From positions 1-6,595 of the forward strand of contig JAOULY010000107.1 of NCBI GenBank assembly GCA_029881775.1: a DNA stretch of 6,595 bases. Direction: 5' to 3'. Position 1 is the stretch's first letter; each line of letters begins with the position of its first letter. The translations under genes were made by a program, and so were the position numbers. Shown here in pieces: positions 1-5,984 of the stretch. This DNA is from Gammaproteobacteria bacterium (GTDB lineage: Bacteria > Pseudomonadota > Gammaproteobacteria > UBA9214). The notes below the pieces were generated by a model. The model was not told the origin of the DNA, did no database searches, and worked only from the letters and a program-made list of their open reading frames with translations.

Positions 1-86
1 TGGATGTCGCCGAGGGCGTGACTGTCAAAATCCAGCGCCAGGCCGTCACTAACCTGATGCCTAAAGGCACCATCAAGGGCCTCTGA
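1..86 (+). CDS. yajC: Preprotein translocase subunit YajC, C-terminal end (partial)
   Basis: Only the last 27 codons are present; the reading frame begins at base 3 and ends with TGA at 84-86. The visible residues finish with TNLMPKGTIKGL, which matches the usual YajC ending (a short basic segment, then LPKGT and a few residues). YajC is a small inner-membrane protein with one N-terminal membrane helix that associates with SecD and SecF in the Sec holo-translocon. The membrane helix lies upstream of the window. Its position 25 bases before secD is the standard yajC-secD-secF operon order, and this context is much of the support for so short a fragment. Confidence 0.88.
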   Translation, partial: DVAEGVTVKIQRQAVTNLMPKGTIKGL

Positions 87-111
87 CGCCCGTGCAAGGA
101 CCCCGTAAATA

Positions 112-1968
112 ATGAACCGGTACCCCCCCTGGAAATACATCCTGCTGGCCATCGTTGTACTGATTGGCTGCATTTATGCTTTACCGAATATTTACGGTGA
201 AGATCCTGCCTTGCAGATTTCCGGCGTGCGCCAGGCCGAGGTCGGTGAAGCGCTCTCGAACCGGGTATCACAGGTACTCGAGGGTGCCGGTATTGCAGTT
301 AAACAAGTTGAGCTGGAAGAGGGCAAGATGCTGGTCCGGTTTGATGACACCGAGACACAGCTGAGCGCTGCTGACCACATCAAGGCCGCATTGGGCCATG
401 ATTATGTGGTGGCGTTCAACCTGGCGCCAGCCACGCCTGCCTGGCTGACTTCGTTCAAGGCCTTGCCGATGTACCTTGGTCTCGATCTCCGCGGTGGTGT
501 GCACTTCCTGATGGAAGTCGACATGGTGACAGCTGGAAAACAGGCGATCGAACGTTATACCAACGAGATCCGTGCCCTGTTGCGCGAGGAAAAGATCCGC
601 TACGCCATGATCCGTTCCGAGGAAGGCCGGGTCAGGCTGGTCCTGCGCAGTGAAGACGATCGTGACCAGGCCCGTGCAGTATTGCGAAAGAGTTTCCCGA
701 CACTGGTCGTGGAAGAAGCGGAAACATCCGGCAAGCCCGGTATGCTGGTGCGTCCAAGCGAGCAGGAAGTGCGCGAGACCCAGCAGTTTGCGCTGCAACA
801 GAATATCCTGACCCTGCGAAATCGCGTTAACGAACTCGGTGTCGCAGAACCCGTCATTCAGCAGCAGGGTGCAAGCCGCATTGTCGTTCAGTTGCCGGGC
901 GTACAGGATCCGGGGCAGGCCAAGCGTATCCTCGGTGCGACGGCGACCCTGGAATACCGGGCGGTTGATATTGAACATGACGTGCAGCAGGCTGTTGCCG
1001 GCAAAGTACCGGCCGGCTCGCGCCTGTACAAGCAGCGCGATGGTGGTCACATCCTGCTGAAGAAGGCCGTGATAGCGACCGGTGACCAGATCGTCAATGC
1101 ACGGTCCGGTTTCGATCAGACATCGGGTTCGCCGATGGTGTCGGTAAGTCTTGATGCCAAGGGCGCCCGTTCGATGCTGAAGTTCACCAAGGACAATGTC
1201 GGCAAGCCGATGGCCGTGGTGTTTATCGAGAACCGTACCGAAACCAGTATTGTCAATGACGAGCCGGTCAAGCGCCAGGTCAAGGTGGAAGAGGTCGTCA
1301 GTGTCGCGACCATTCGCGGTGTGTTCAGCAGCCGTTTCCAGACGACCGGCCTGGATAGTCCGAAAGAGGCGCAGGAACTGGCGCTGGTACTGCGCTCCGG
1401 TGCGCTGGCGGCGCCGATCGAGATTGTTGAGGAACGTACGGTCGGTCCAAGCCTGGGCAAGGATAATATTCGCCAGGGTTTTAACTCCGTCATTATCGGC
1501 TTTATTGTCGTGCTGGTTTTCATGGCTGTTTATTACCGGGTGTTCGGGCTGGTCGCGAATCTCGCGCTGACGCTGAACCTGGTATTGATCGTGGCGATTC
1601 TTTCCATGCTGCAGGCGACCCTGACGCTGCCGGGTATTGCCGGTATCGTGCTGACCGTGGGTATGGCCGTTGATGCCAACGTGCTCATATTCGAGCGTAT
1701 CCGTGAAGAATTGCGCATCGGCAACAGCCCGCAGGCCAGTATTCACGCCGGCTATGAAAAAGCCCTGTCAACCATCGCCGATGCGAATATTACAACCCTG
1801 ATCGCATCGATCGTGCTGCTCAGCTTCGGCACCGGACCGGTCAAGGGGTTTGCGGTGACGCTGTCGATCGGCATCATGACTTCCATGTTTACAGCGATAT
1901 TCGGAACCCGTGCGATCATTAACCTGATCTACGGCGGTCGCCGACGTGTCGCGAAACTGATGATCTGA
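112..1968 (+). CDS. secD: Protein translocase subunit SecD
   Basis: SecD partners SecF in the inner membrane and uses the proton-motive force to complete export of proteins already engaged by SecYEG/SecA. At 618 residues it is close to the E. coli length of about 615. The first membrane helix is at residues 9-27 (ILLAIVVLIGCIYALP). The conserved LGLDLRGGVHF motif follows at 122-132, then the large periplasmic P1 domain. A cluster of five membrane helices occupies about 455-605. Within it, GMAVDANVLIFERIREE begins at 517, placing the aspartate needed for proton-driven function at D521 (D519 in E. coli). The ATG at 112 is chosen because MNRYPPWKYILL is the family's typical start, and AAGGA at 96-100 is a slightly distant ribosome-binding site. 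No truncation or missing motif is seen. Confidence 0.98.
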   Translation: MNRYPPWKYILLAIVVLIGCIYALPNIYGEDPALQISGVRQAEVGEALSNRVSQVLEGAGIAVKQVELEEGKMLVRFDDTETQLSAADHIKAALGHDYVVAFNLAPATPAWLTSFKALPMYLGLDLRGGVHFLMEVDMVTAGKQAIERYTNEIRALLREEKIRYAMIRSEEGRVRLVLRSEDDRDQARAVLRKSFPTLVVEEAETSGKPGMLVRPSEQEVRETQQFALQQNILTLRNRVNELGVAEPVIQQQGASRIVVQLPGVQDPGQAKRILGATATLEYRAVDIEHDVQQAVAGKVPAGSRLYKQRDGGHILLKKAVIATGDQIVNARSGFDQTSGSPMVSVSLDAKGARSMLKFTKDNVGKPMAVVFIENRTETSIVNDEPVKRQVKVEEVVSVATIRGVFSSRFQTTGLDSPKEAQELALVLRSGALAAPIEIVEERTVGPSLGKDNIRQGFNSVIIGFIVVLVFMAVYYRVFGLVANLALTLNLVLIVAILSMLQATLTLPGIAGIVLTVGMAVDANVLIFERIREELRIGNSPQASIHAGYEKALSTIADANITTLIASIVLLSFGTGPVKGFAVTLSIGIMTSMFTAIFGTRAIINLIYGGRRRVAKLMI

Positions 1969-1988
1969 ACATCCAACAGGACTGATCA

Positions 1989-2930
1989 ATGCAACTGTTC
2001 AAGGGAAAACTGGCGATCAACTTCATGGGTATGCGACATATCGCCCTGATCCTGTCGTCAATACTGGTGATCGCCTCAATAACGTCGCTGGCAACACGTG
2101 GCCTGAATTTCGGCATCGACTTTACCGGCGGCACCCTGGTTGAAGTGGGCTATCCGGAGGCGGTCGAGCTGGCCGGTGTTCGTTCAGTGCTGTCTGCTGC
2201 CGGCTACGAGCAGGCGCAGGTCCAGCATTTCGGTGCATCCAGTGATGTACTGATCCGGATTTCGCCGATAGCGGGCAAGGAAAGTGCGCAACTGAGCGAG
2301 GACGTAAAGAAAACCCTCAGGACGCATGTCGCAGATGTCGACATACGACGCGTCGAGTTCGTCGGCCCCCAGGTGGGCGAAGAACTGACCGAGCAGGGTG
2401 GCCTGGCAATGATTTATGCGCTGATCGGCATCCTGATTTACATCGTCGTGCGGTTCCAGTGGCGCTTTGCACCGGGCGCGGTCATTGCGCTGGTGCATGA
2501 TGTCATCATCACCATGGGATTCTTCTCCCTGCTGCAACTGGATTTCGACCTGACGGTACTGGCAGCGCTGCTGGCCGTGATCGGCTACTCGCTGAATGAC
2601 ACCATCGTGGTGTTTGACAGGATTCGCGAGAATTTCCGCAAGGTGCGCAAGAGTACAGCGTTCGATATCATGAACCTGTCGATCAACCAGACGATCTCCC
2701 GCACCTTGATGACCTCTGTCACTACATTGCTGGTGCTGGTCTCATTGTTTATTTTCGGTGGTGAGGTGATACACGCCTTTGCCATGGCGCTGATCGTCGG
2801 TGTGGTGATCGGTACTTATTCGTCGATATTCGTTGCCAGTACCACGGCACTGGCACTGGGTGTCAGCAAGTCAGACCTGATGCCGCCGCCTCGCCCGGAC
2901 GAGAATGGCGCCGGTACCACCGCACCCTGA
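1989..2930 (+). CDS. secF: Protein translocase subunit SecF
   Basis: SecF forms a complex with SecD in the inner membrane and supports the late, proton-motive-force-dependent stage of protein export. Its 313 residues are near the usual length (323 in E. coli). The N-terminal helix is at about 16-36. The conserved GLNFGIDFTGGTLVEV motif at 38-53 opens the periplasmic domain. The C-terminal half holds five membrane helices with LAVIGYSLNDTIVVFDRIRE at 195-214, the SecF counterpart of the SecD proton-relay helix. The gene starts 20 bases after secD with CAGGA at 1977-1981, seven bases before the ATG, so the two are surely cotranscribed. The hydrophilic tail rich in proline and glycine is not conserved in length within the family. 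Nothing is unusual. Confidence 0.98.
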   Translation: MQLFKGKLAINFMGMRHIALILSSILVIASITSLATRGLNFGIDFTGGTLVEVGYPEAVELAGVRSVLSAAGYEQAQVQHFGASSDVLIRISPIAGKESAQLSEDVKKTLRTHVADVDIRRVEFVGPQVGEELTEQGGLAMIYALIGILIYIVVRFQWRFAPGAVIALVHDVIITMGFFSLLQLDFDLTVLAALLAVIGYSLNDTIVVFDRIRENFRKVRKSTAFDIMNLSINQTISRTLMTSVTTLLVLVSLFIFGGEVIHAFAMALIVGVVIGTYSSIFVASTTALALGVSKSDLMPPPRPDENGAGTTAP

Positions 2931-2950
2931 TAGCGCGGCCGGTAGCGGGC

Positions 2951-3157
2951 TTATTTGTTTGCCTGGCCGGGAAAGCGGATCACTTTCGCCGAATTCGCCG
3001 CCGGTTGTTCTGCACGCTCAACGGCAAGAATTTCCATGCTGGCGGCGTTCCCGCTGATGCACGTTTCGCTGGTGAAGTCCTGCATGCCCTGTAGTACGTC
3101 ATGCATGATCGATTCCAGTGCGGAACCATCGATTCGTTTGCCTGCCTTGTGTGCCAT
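2951..3157 (-). CDS. Small hypothetical protein (68 aa)
   Basis: I do not recognise this protein. It is 68 residues, soluble-looking, with no signal peptide or membrane helix. The N-terminal half (GSALESIMHDVLQGMQDF) could form an amphipathic helix, there is a single cysteine at about 33, and it ends in KVIRFPGQANK. GGGGGC lies just upstream of the ATG at a workable spacing, and its codons resemble those of the neighbours, which supports a real gene. It runs in the same direction as suhB, 84 bases downstream of it, and its stop lies 20 bases from the convergent secF stop. Two other open frames cover this stretch (about 2955-3188 on + and 2980-3195 on -); they look less protein-like because of arginine, cysteine and serine-rich composition. 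No function can be assigned. Confidence 0.5.
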   Translation of the reverse strand: MAHKAGKRIDGSALESIMHDVLQGMQDFTSETCISGNAASMEILAVERAEQPAANSAKVIRFPGQANK

Positions 3158-3198
3158 GCAATTGCCCCCGGCTCGTTGTCACCTGTAGAGGACATATC

Positions 3199-3213
3199 GA
3201 CACGCGCGGTGTC
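3199..3213. repeat. Short inverted repeat between suhB and the small gene
   Basis: GACAC-GCGCG-GTGTC is a perfect 5-bp inverted repeat with a five-base loop in the 84-base gap between the suhB stop and the small downstream gene. No T-run follows on either strand, so it is not a standard intrinsic terminator. It could be a weak operator or chance. Confidence 0.25.
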
Positions 3214-3241
3214 TCACTTGAGGGCGTAGATTTTCGGGGGG

Positions 3242-4039
3242 CTAGTTGGCCAGGTCGGGAGTGACGTGCGGACGGATTGCCTTGAGTATTTCAGCGAAGA
3301 CTTTTGGATTACCGGATACCAGGTTGCCGCTTTCAAGATGATTATGGCCGCCGCTGAAGTCGCCGGACAGGCCGCCGGCTTCCTGGATGAGTAGTACGCC
3401 GGCTGCCATGTCCCAGGTGTTCAGGCCGATCTCCCAGAAGCCATCCAGACGGCCGGCGGCCACGAATGCCAGGTCCAGGGCAGCGGAACCCGGGCGGCGG
3501 ATGCCGGCGGTCTGTGGAAACAGGGCGCGAAACATGTCCAGGTAGGTTTCCAGGTGATGCTGGGCCTTGAAAGGGAAACCGGTGCCGAGTAATGCACCGT
3601 CCAGGTCTTTGCGATTGCTGACACGAATGCGTCGATCATTCAGCATGGCGCCGCTACCGCGTGATGCAGTGAACAGTTCCTGGCTTATCGGGTTATACAC
3701 CACGGCCTGTTCGAGCCGCCCCTTGTGCCTGAGTGCAATGGAGACCGCGAATTGCGGAAACCCGTGCAGAAAATTCGTGGTGCCGTCGAGCGGGTCGATT
3801 ATCCACTGAAAATCATCGCCGGCAGTGATGCCGCTTTCTTCGGCCAGGATGGCATGGTCCGGATAAGCCCGGCGCAGGGTGCTGATAATTACGTTCTCGG
3901 CCTCCCGGTCGACCTCGGTCACAAAGTCGTTGCGGTCCTTGGTCTGGATGGCAATGCTGTCAAGCCGTGCCATGCTGCGGATGATTACGTTTCCTGCACC
4001 GCGCGCCGCGCGTACAGCGATGTTCAACATGGGTTGCAT
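3242..4039 (-). CDS. suhB: Inositol-1-monophosphatase family protein SuhB
   Basis: A Mg-dependent phosphatase of the inositol monophosphatase family that hydrolyses myo-inositol 1-phosphate. In E. coli SuhB also joins the NusA-containing antitermination complex on ribosomal RNA operons, which is probably its main role in enterobacteria. With the start at the second in-frame ATG (4039) the protein has 265 residues (267 in E. coli) and begins MQPMLNIAVRAARGAGN, almost the E. coli N-terminus; the longer frame to 4084 adds 15 residues with no family support. Metal-binding residues are visible: E67/E68 in LAEESG, D82 and D85 in IDPLDGTTNF, and D210 in NTWDMAAG. The C-terminal fold motif EAGGLSGDFSGGHN is intact. 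GGAAAG about eight bases upstream is a modest ribosome-binding site. It is separated from the upstream DUF3106-type gene by 105 bases, so it may be transcribed independently. Confidence 0.96.
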   Translation of the reverse strand: MQPMLNIAVRAARGAGNVIIRSMARLDSIAIQTKDRNDFVTEVDREAENVIISTLRRAYPDHAILAEESGITAGDDFQWIIDPLDGTTNFLHGFPQFAVSIALRHKGRLEQAVVYNPISQELFTASRGSGAMLNDRRIRVSNRKDLDGALLGTGFPFKAQHHLETYLDMFRALFPQTAGIRRPGSAALDLAFVAAGRLDGFWEIGLNTWDMAAGVLLIQEAGGLSGDFSGGHNHLESGNLVSGNPKVFAEILKAIRPHVTPDLAN

Positions 4040-4079
4040 TGTGGCTTTCCGTCGGACCTGCGGTGATTGGCGGCTGCGC

Positions 4080-4088
4080 ATCATAGCA
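4080..4088 (-). promoter_or_regulatory. Candidate extended -10 promoter for suhB
   Basis: On the - strand this reads TGCTATGAT, an extended -10 element (TGn followed by a 5/6 match to TATAAT). Transcription would start near 4073, leaving a leader of about 34 bases before the suhB ATG at 4039. The -35 region at the right spacing matches TTGACA poorly, as is common for extended -10 promoters. It sits in the 105-base gap where a suhB promoter would be expected. Confidence 0.4.
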
Positions 4089-4144
4089 GAGATGCGTGGT
4101 TGCCGGAATCGGCACTGCCGTGGGCAGGGCGTCCCGGGAGGGGG

Positions 4145-4459
4145 TCAGCGGCGCTGGCGGTACTGCCTGCGCAGGCGTTCGCGTTCTTCCGGAGGCATTT
4201 TCTTGTATTCGTCCCGCTTGCGCCTGACGGCCTCGCGTTTATCGGGTGGCAGGTTCATGTAATTACGCGCACCCTGCCTGAGGCGAGACTGTTCGTCCTG
4301 GTCGAGCGTGGACCAGTTGCGGCGATACTTCTTTAACATTTCCTGCTCGCCATCACTGAGGTTCTGCCAGTCGACCCTGTTGTCGGCCAGGGCGGGCACA
4401 GCCGAAGCCATGGCCAGGCAGCCAAGCAAAAGGGCGATTGTCGTGGTGCGTAGCGTCAT
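4145..4459 (-). CDS. Small secreted DUF3106-type protein with four helical repeats
   Basis: A 104-residue protein of unknown function that looks exported. Residues 1-25 form a Sec signal peptide (MTLRTTTIALLLGCLAMASA) ending in ALA before D26, leaving a mature chain of 79 residues. That chain is built of four units of 18 residues (34-51, 52-69, 70-87, 88-104), each starting with L or M, then acidic/Q/R positions and an aromatic near the end; the last two start LPP and MPP. This W/L/EQ/LPP-rich pattern is that of the DUF3106 family, which is often found beside sigma/anti-sigma pairs. The ATG at 4459 is chosen because it begins the signal peptide and lies one base after the anti-sigma stop, so reinitiation is likely; no clear Shine-Dalgarno is seen. 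Inferred role: periplasmic partner, sensor or target of the adjacent sigma system. Confidence 0.85.
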   Translation of the reverse strand: MTLRTTTIALLLGCLAMASAVPALADNRVDWQNLSDGEQEMLKKYRRNWSTLDQDEQSRLRQGARNYMNLPPDKREAVRRKRDEYKKMPPEERERLRRQYRQRR

Positions 4460-4460
4460 G

Positions 4461-4919
4461 TCAGGTACTGCCGTTGTCCGTTCCGTTTTCATTCTCAGTG
4501 GCCAGCCACAGGTAGAAGTCAAGGTCCTCGTAAAGATCAGGTACCGCCTGCTCGTTCCCGGCGACTATGTTTGTTGTATCAATGCCGGGTTGAATTGTCC
4601 AGAGGCCGACAGTGACCGCCAGCGCCAGTGAGGCGGCTGCGGCATAGGGCAGCAGCGAGTGCCGGTGCTTGTGCGTGGCGCTGGCGGCGTCCAGCGCCTG
4701 GCGGCGAGCGGCCTGCAGGGCAGTATCGATGTCGCGCGGATTGACCCGGGGCCCCATGGCATTTGTGTCCAGTTGTGACCAGATGCCGGCATGCGTGCGA
4801 CAGGCCTCGCATTCGGCCAGGTGCTGTTCCATGGCCGACTTTTCCCTGGGCCGGTCATCGAGTAAGCCGGCGCGCAAGCGATCCAGCTGTTCCGTGTCAG
4901 GATGTTGATGGTTGTGCAT
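4461..4919 (-). CDS. Membrane-anchored zinc-finger anti-sigma factor
   Basis: A 152-residue protein likely to hold the sigma factor encoded just upstream in an inactive complex at the inner membrane. The N-terminal cytoplasmic part contains H33-x3-C37-x2-C40 (EQHLAECEACRTH), the ZAS / zf-HC2 motif of anti-sigma factors. A single membrane helix spans about 89-109 (LLPYAAAASLALAVTVGLWT), followed by a periplasmic tail of about 43 residues with an acidic-aromatic stretch, DLYEDLDFYLWLA, at 128-140. The N-terminus MHNHQH is also histidine-rich. The gene overlaps the sigma gene by 23 bases and has a consensus ribosome-binding site, then ends one base before the next ATG. The role follows from motif, topology and position; the signal it responds to is not visible in the sequence. 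Confidence 0.88.
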   Translation of the reverse strand: MHNHQHPDTEQLDRLRAGLLDDRPREKSAMEQHLAECEACRTHAGIWSQLDTNAMGPRVNPRDIDTALQAARRQALDAASATHKHRHSLLPYAAAASLALAVTVGLWTIQPGIDTTNIVAGNEQAVPDLYEDLDFYLWLATENENGTDNGST

Positions 4920-5505
4920 GGGTCCACACCTCCGCCAGTTGATTCCGTAATGCCCGCATTGCCCTGAAATGATGTTGCTTGACGCTGTTTTCCGAGCAGC
5001 CGAGGGTCTGGGCGGTTTCCTTGATGCTCAGGCCACGCCACTCGCGCAGCACAAACACCTGGCGTTGACGTTCCGGTAAGGTCTGCATGGCATCCGCGAC
5101 CTTGCCGCGGATTTCGCCGGCGACAAATTCGACCTCGGGGGCCGTGATGCCGTCAGAACGATCACTGTCGGGCAGCTCATATTCCTCGCTGGCCTGGTTG
5201 TCATCTTTCTGCCTGAACAGGCCGGTGAGTGACACCAGTTTGTGTTTGCCCTGCTCGATCATGCGGCGACGCCGGATATCGTTAATCTTGCTGTTGAGGA
5301 TGGTGCGGAACAGGGCGGGCCAGTCCTGTTCCGGCTTGTCGCGGTAGTACTCGACCAGGCGCAGCATGCTTTCCTGCACGGCATCAAGTGCGGACTCGCG
5401 GTCCCACAGTGCGGCGTAGGCGACATAGAACGCCTTGTCCTCGTGGGTAACGAAGAACTGTTCCAGCTGCCGGTTGTTGTCCTGTGCCTGCAAATCCGCA
5501 TCCAC
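4897..5505 (-). CDS. ECF-family RNA polymerase sigma factor
   Basis: An alternative sigma factor that would direct RNA polymerase to a small regulon when freed from its anti-sigma partner. Only regions 2 and 4 are present, as in ECF sigmas. Region 2 is at about 15-83 (ALDAVQESMLRLVEYY, then DWPALFRTILNSKINDIRRR, the -10-binding part). Region 4 is at about 136-190 (TLPERQRQVFVLREWRGLS), with the -35-binding helix-turn-helix LSIKETAQTLGCSENSVKQH at 159-178. The start is uncertain. The frame stays open upstream into the histidine-rich gene, but similarity begins only near NNRQLEQFF. I chose GTG at 5505 (202 aa); TTG at 5493 (198 aa) is nearly as good, with GGA seven bases before it. No in-frame ATG occurs nearby. 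It overlaps the anti-sigma gene by 23 bases. Confidence 0.9.
   Translation of the reverse strand: MDADLQAQDNNRQLEQFFVTHEDKAFYVAYAALWDRESALDAVQESMLRLVEYYRDKPEQDWPALFRTILNSKINDIRRRRMIEQGKHKLVSLTGLFRQKDDNQASEEYELPDSDRSDGITAPEVEFVAGEIRGKVADAMQTLPERQRQVFVLREWRGLSIKETAQTLGCSENSVKQHHFRAMRALRNQLAEVWTHAQPSTS
4928..4933 (-). promoter_or_regulatory. Consensus Shine-Dalgarno of the anti-sigma gene
   Basis: GGAGGT on the - strand, eight bases before the ATG at 4919 and inside the 3' end of the sigma gene. It fixes the anti-sigma start and is far stronger than anything in front of the sigma gene. Confidence 0.85.
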
Positions 5506-5511
5506 TGACTG

Positions 5512-5548
5512 TCGGCAGGGACGGCCGTGCGTCGTTCGTCCCTGCCGA
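5512..5548. repeat. 12-bp perfect inverted repeat (hairpin) before the sigma gene
   Basis: TCGGCAGGGACG at 5512-5523 and CGTCCCTGCCGA at 5537-5548 are exact reverse complements around a 13-base loop. The element fills most of the 55 bases between the histidine-rich gene's stop (5561) and the sigma gene's likely GTG start (5505). No T-run follows on the - strand, so it is not a standard intrinsic terminator. As RNA it would form a very GC-rich stem ending six bases before the GTG, covering the ribosome-binding zone. It may be an attenuator, an RNA-processing or stability element, or, as DNA, an operator. Confidence 0.8.
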
Positions 5549-5560
5549 TCGATTGAACGA

Positions 5561-5950
5561 TTACAGGTGTCCAGTATAGCCGATGCCAATCCGGGAGCGG
5601 GTATTGTGCCGATTCCTGTCATGATGTGAGCCTGTGTGGTGCCTGTTATAACGTGAATGTTCGTCGTGATGACCGTAGTCATGGCCGCGTCCATGCGCCT
5701 TGTGGTGGCGCTTCAGGTGTTTCCTGACATGTTTCCTGGCGTGTTTCCTGTCATGCCAGCCATGTCGGCCATGGTGGCGGTCACGATGCCTGCTGTAGTA
5801 GCCGTGATCATGTGAATAGCGCGGGTAGTCGTCATGGCCGCTGTCGTAATGAATGCTGAGCTGTCCATGGTCGGCACGGGCGGTGCCCGTGACACCCAGT
5901 GCCAGGGTGGCGGCCAGCAGGGCCGGTATAGCAAGGGTTCGAATCATCAT
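5561..5950 (-). CDS. Secreted histidine-rich protein, putative metal binder
   Basis: I do not recognise a named family. The 129-residue protein starts with a Sec signal peptide (MMIRTLAIPALLAATLALGV) ending in ARA before D27. The mature 103 residues contain 26 histidines (about a quarter), many R, K, D, G and Y, and no cysteine. Histidines recur every four residues at 55/59/63 and at 66/70/74/78/82, which would line one face of a helix, a classic arrangement for binding Zn, Ni, Co or Cu. The ATG at 5950 has GGAG seven bases upstream; a second ATG follows at 5947. It lies 64 bases after psd and 55 bases before the sigma gene, in the same direction. Inferred role: periplasmic metal buffer or sensor partner of the sigma system. 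A general cationic low-complexity protein is the alternative. Confidence 0.8.
   Translation of the reverse strand: MMIRTLAIPALLAATLALGVTGTARADHGQLSIHYDSGHDDYPRYSHDHGYYSRHRDRHHGRHGWHDRKHARKHVRKHLKRHHKAHGRGHDYGHHDEHSRYNRHHTGSHHDRNRHNTRSRIGIGYTGHL
5717..5752 (-). repeat. Three tandem 12-bp units inside the histidine-rich gene
   Basis: On the + strand the units read GTGTTTCCTGAC, ATGTTTCCTGGC and GTGTTTCCTGTC. Being 12 bases they keep the frame, and on the - strand they encode R-K-H plus one variable residue per unit (residues 67-78). The DNA is more alike than the protein requires, suggesting recent expansion by slippage. Confidence 0.75.
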
Positions 5951-5984
5951 CTTTCGGCTCCATTTTTGTTAACTCGAATACAGC

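Noticed and set aside
268..1746. 492-residue open frame on the - strand opposite secD
   Set aside because: It lies entirely antisense to a clear secD, its translation is rich in H, Q, R, N and T with no fold-like pattern, and it arises from the codon bias of secD.
4040..4084. Longer SuhB starting at 4084
   Set aside because: The added 15 residues (MMRSRQSPQVRRKAT) have no counterpart in SuhB, and the internal start gives the typical N-terminus; the region also holds the likely promoter leader.
4105..4118. Small hairpin TGCCG-ATTC-CGGCA (on the - strand) after the DUF3106-type gene as a terminator
   Set aside because: The stem is only five base pairs and no T-run follows, so it does not support a terminator call.
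4165..4176. 12-base palindrome GCCTGCGCAGGC
   Set aside because: It lies inside the DUF3106-type coding sequence in arginine-rich codons, has no loop, and is best explained as coding coincidence.
4460..4522. Longer DUF3106-type protein starting at 4522
   Set aside because: The extension overlaps the anti-sigma gene and would bury the signal peptide behind 21 polar residues.
5506..5694. N-terminal extension of the sigma factor to 265 residues
   Set aside because: The extra 63 residues run out of frame through the histidine-rich gene and across the hairpin, give threonine/isoleucine-rich sequence unlike any sigma region, and would exceed the usual ECF length.
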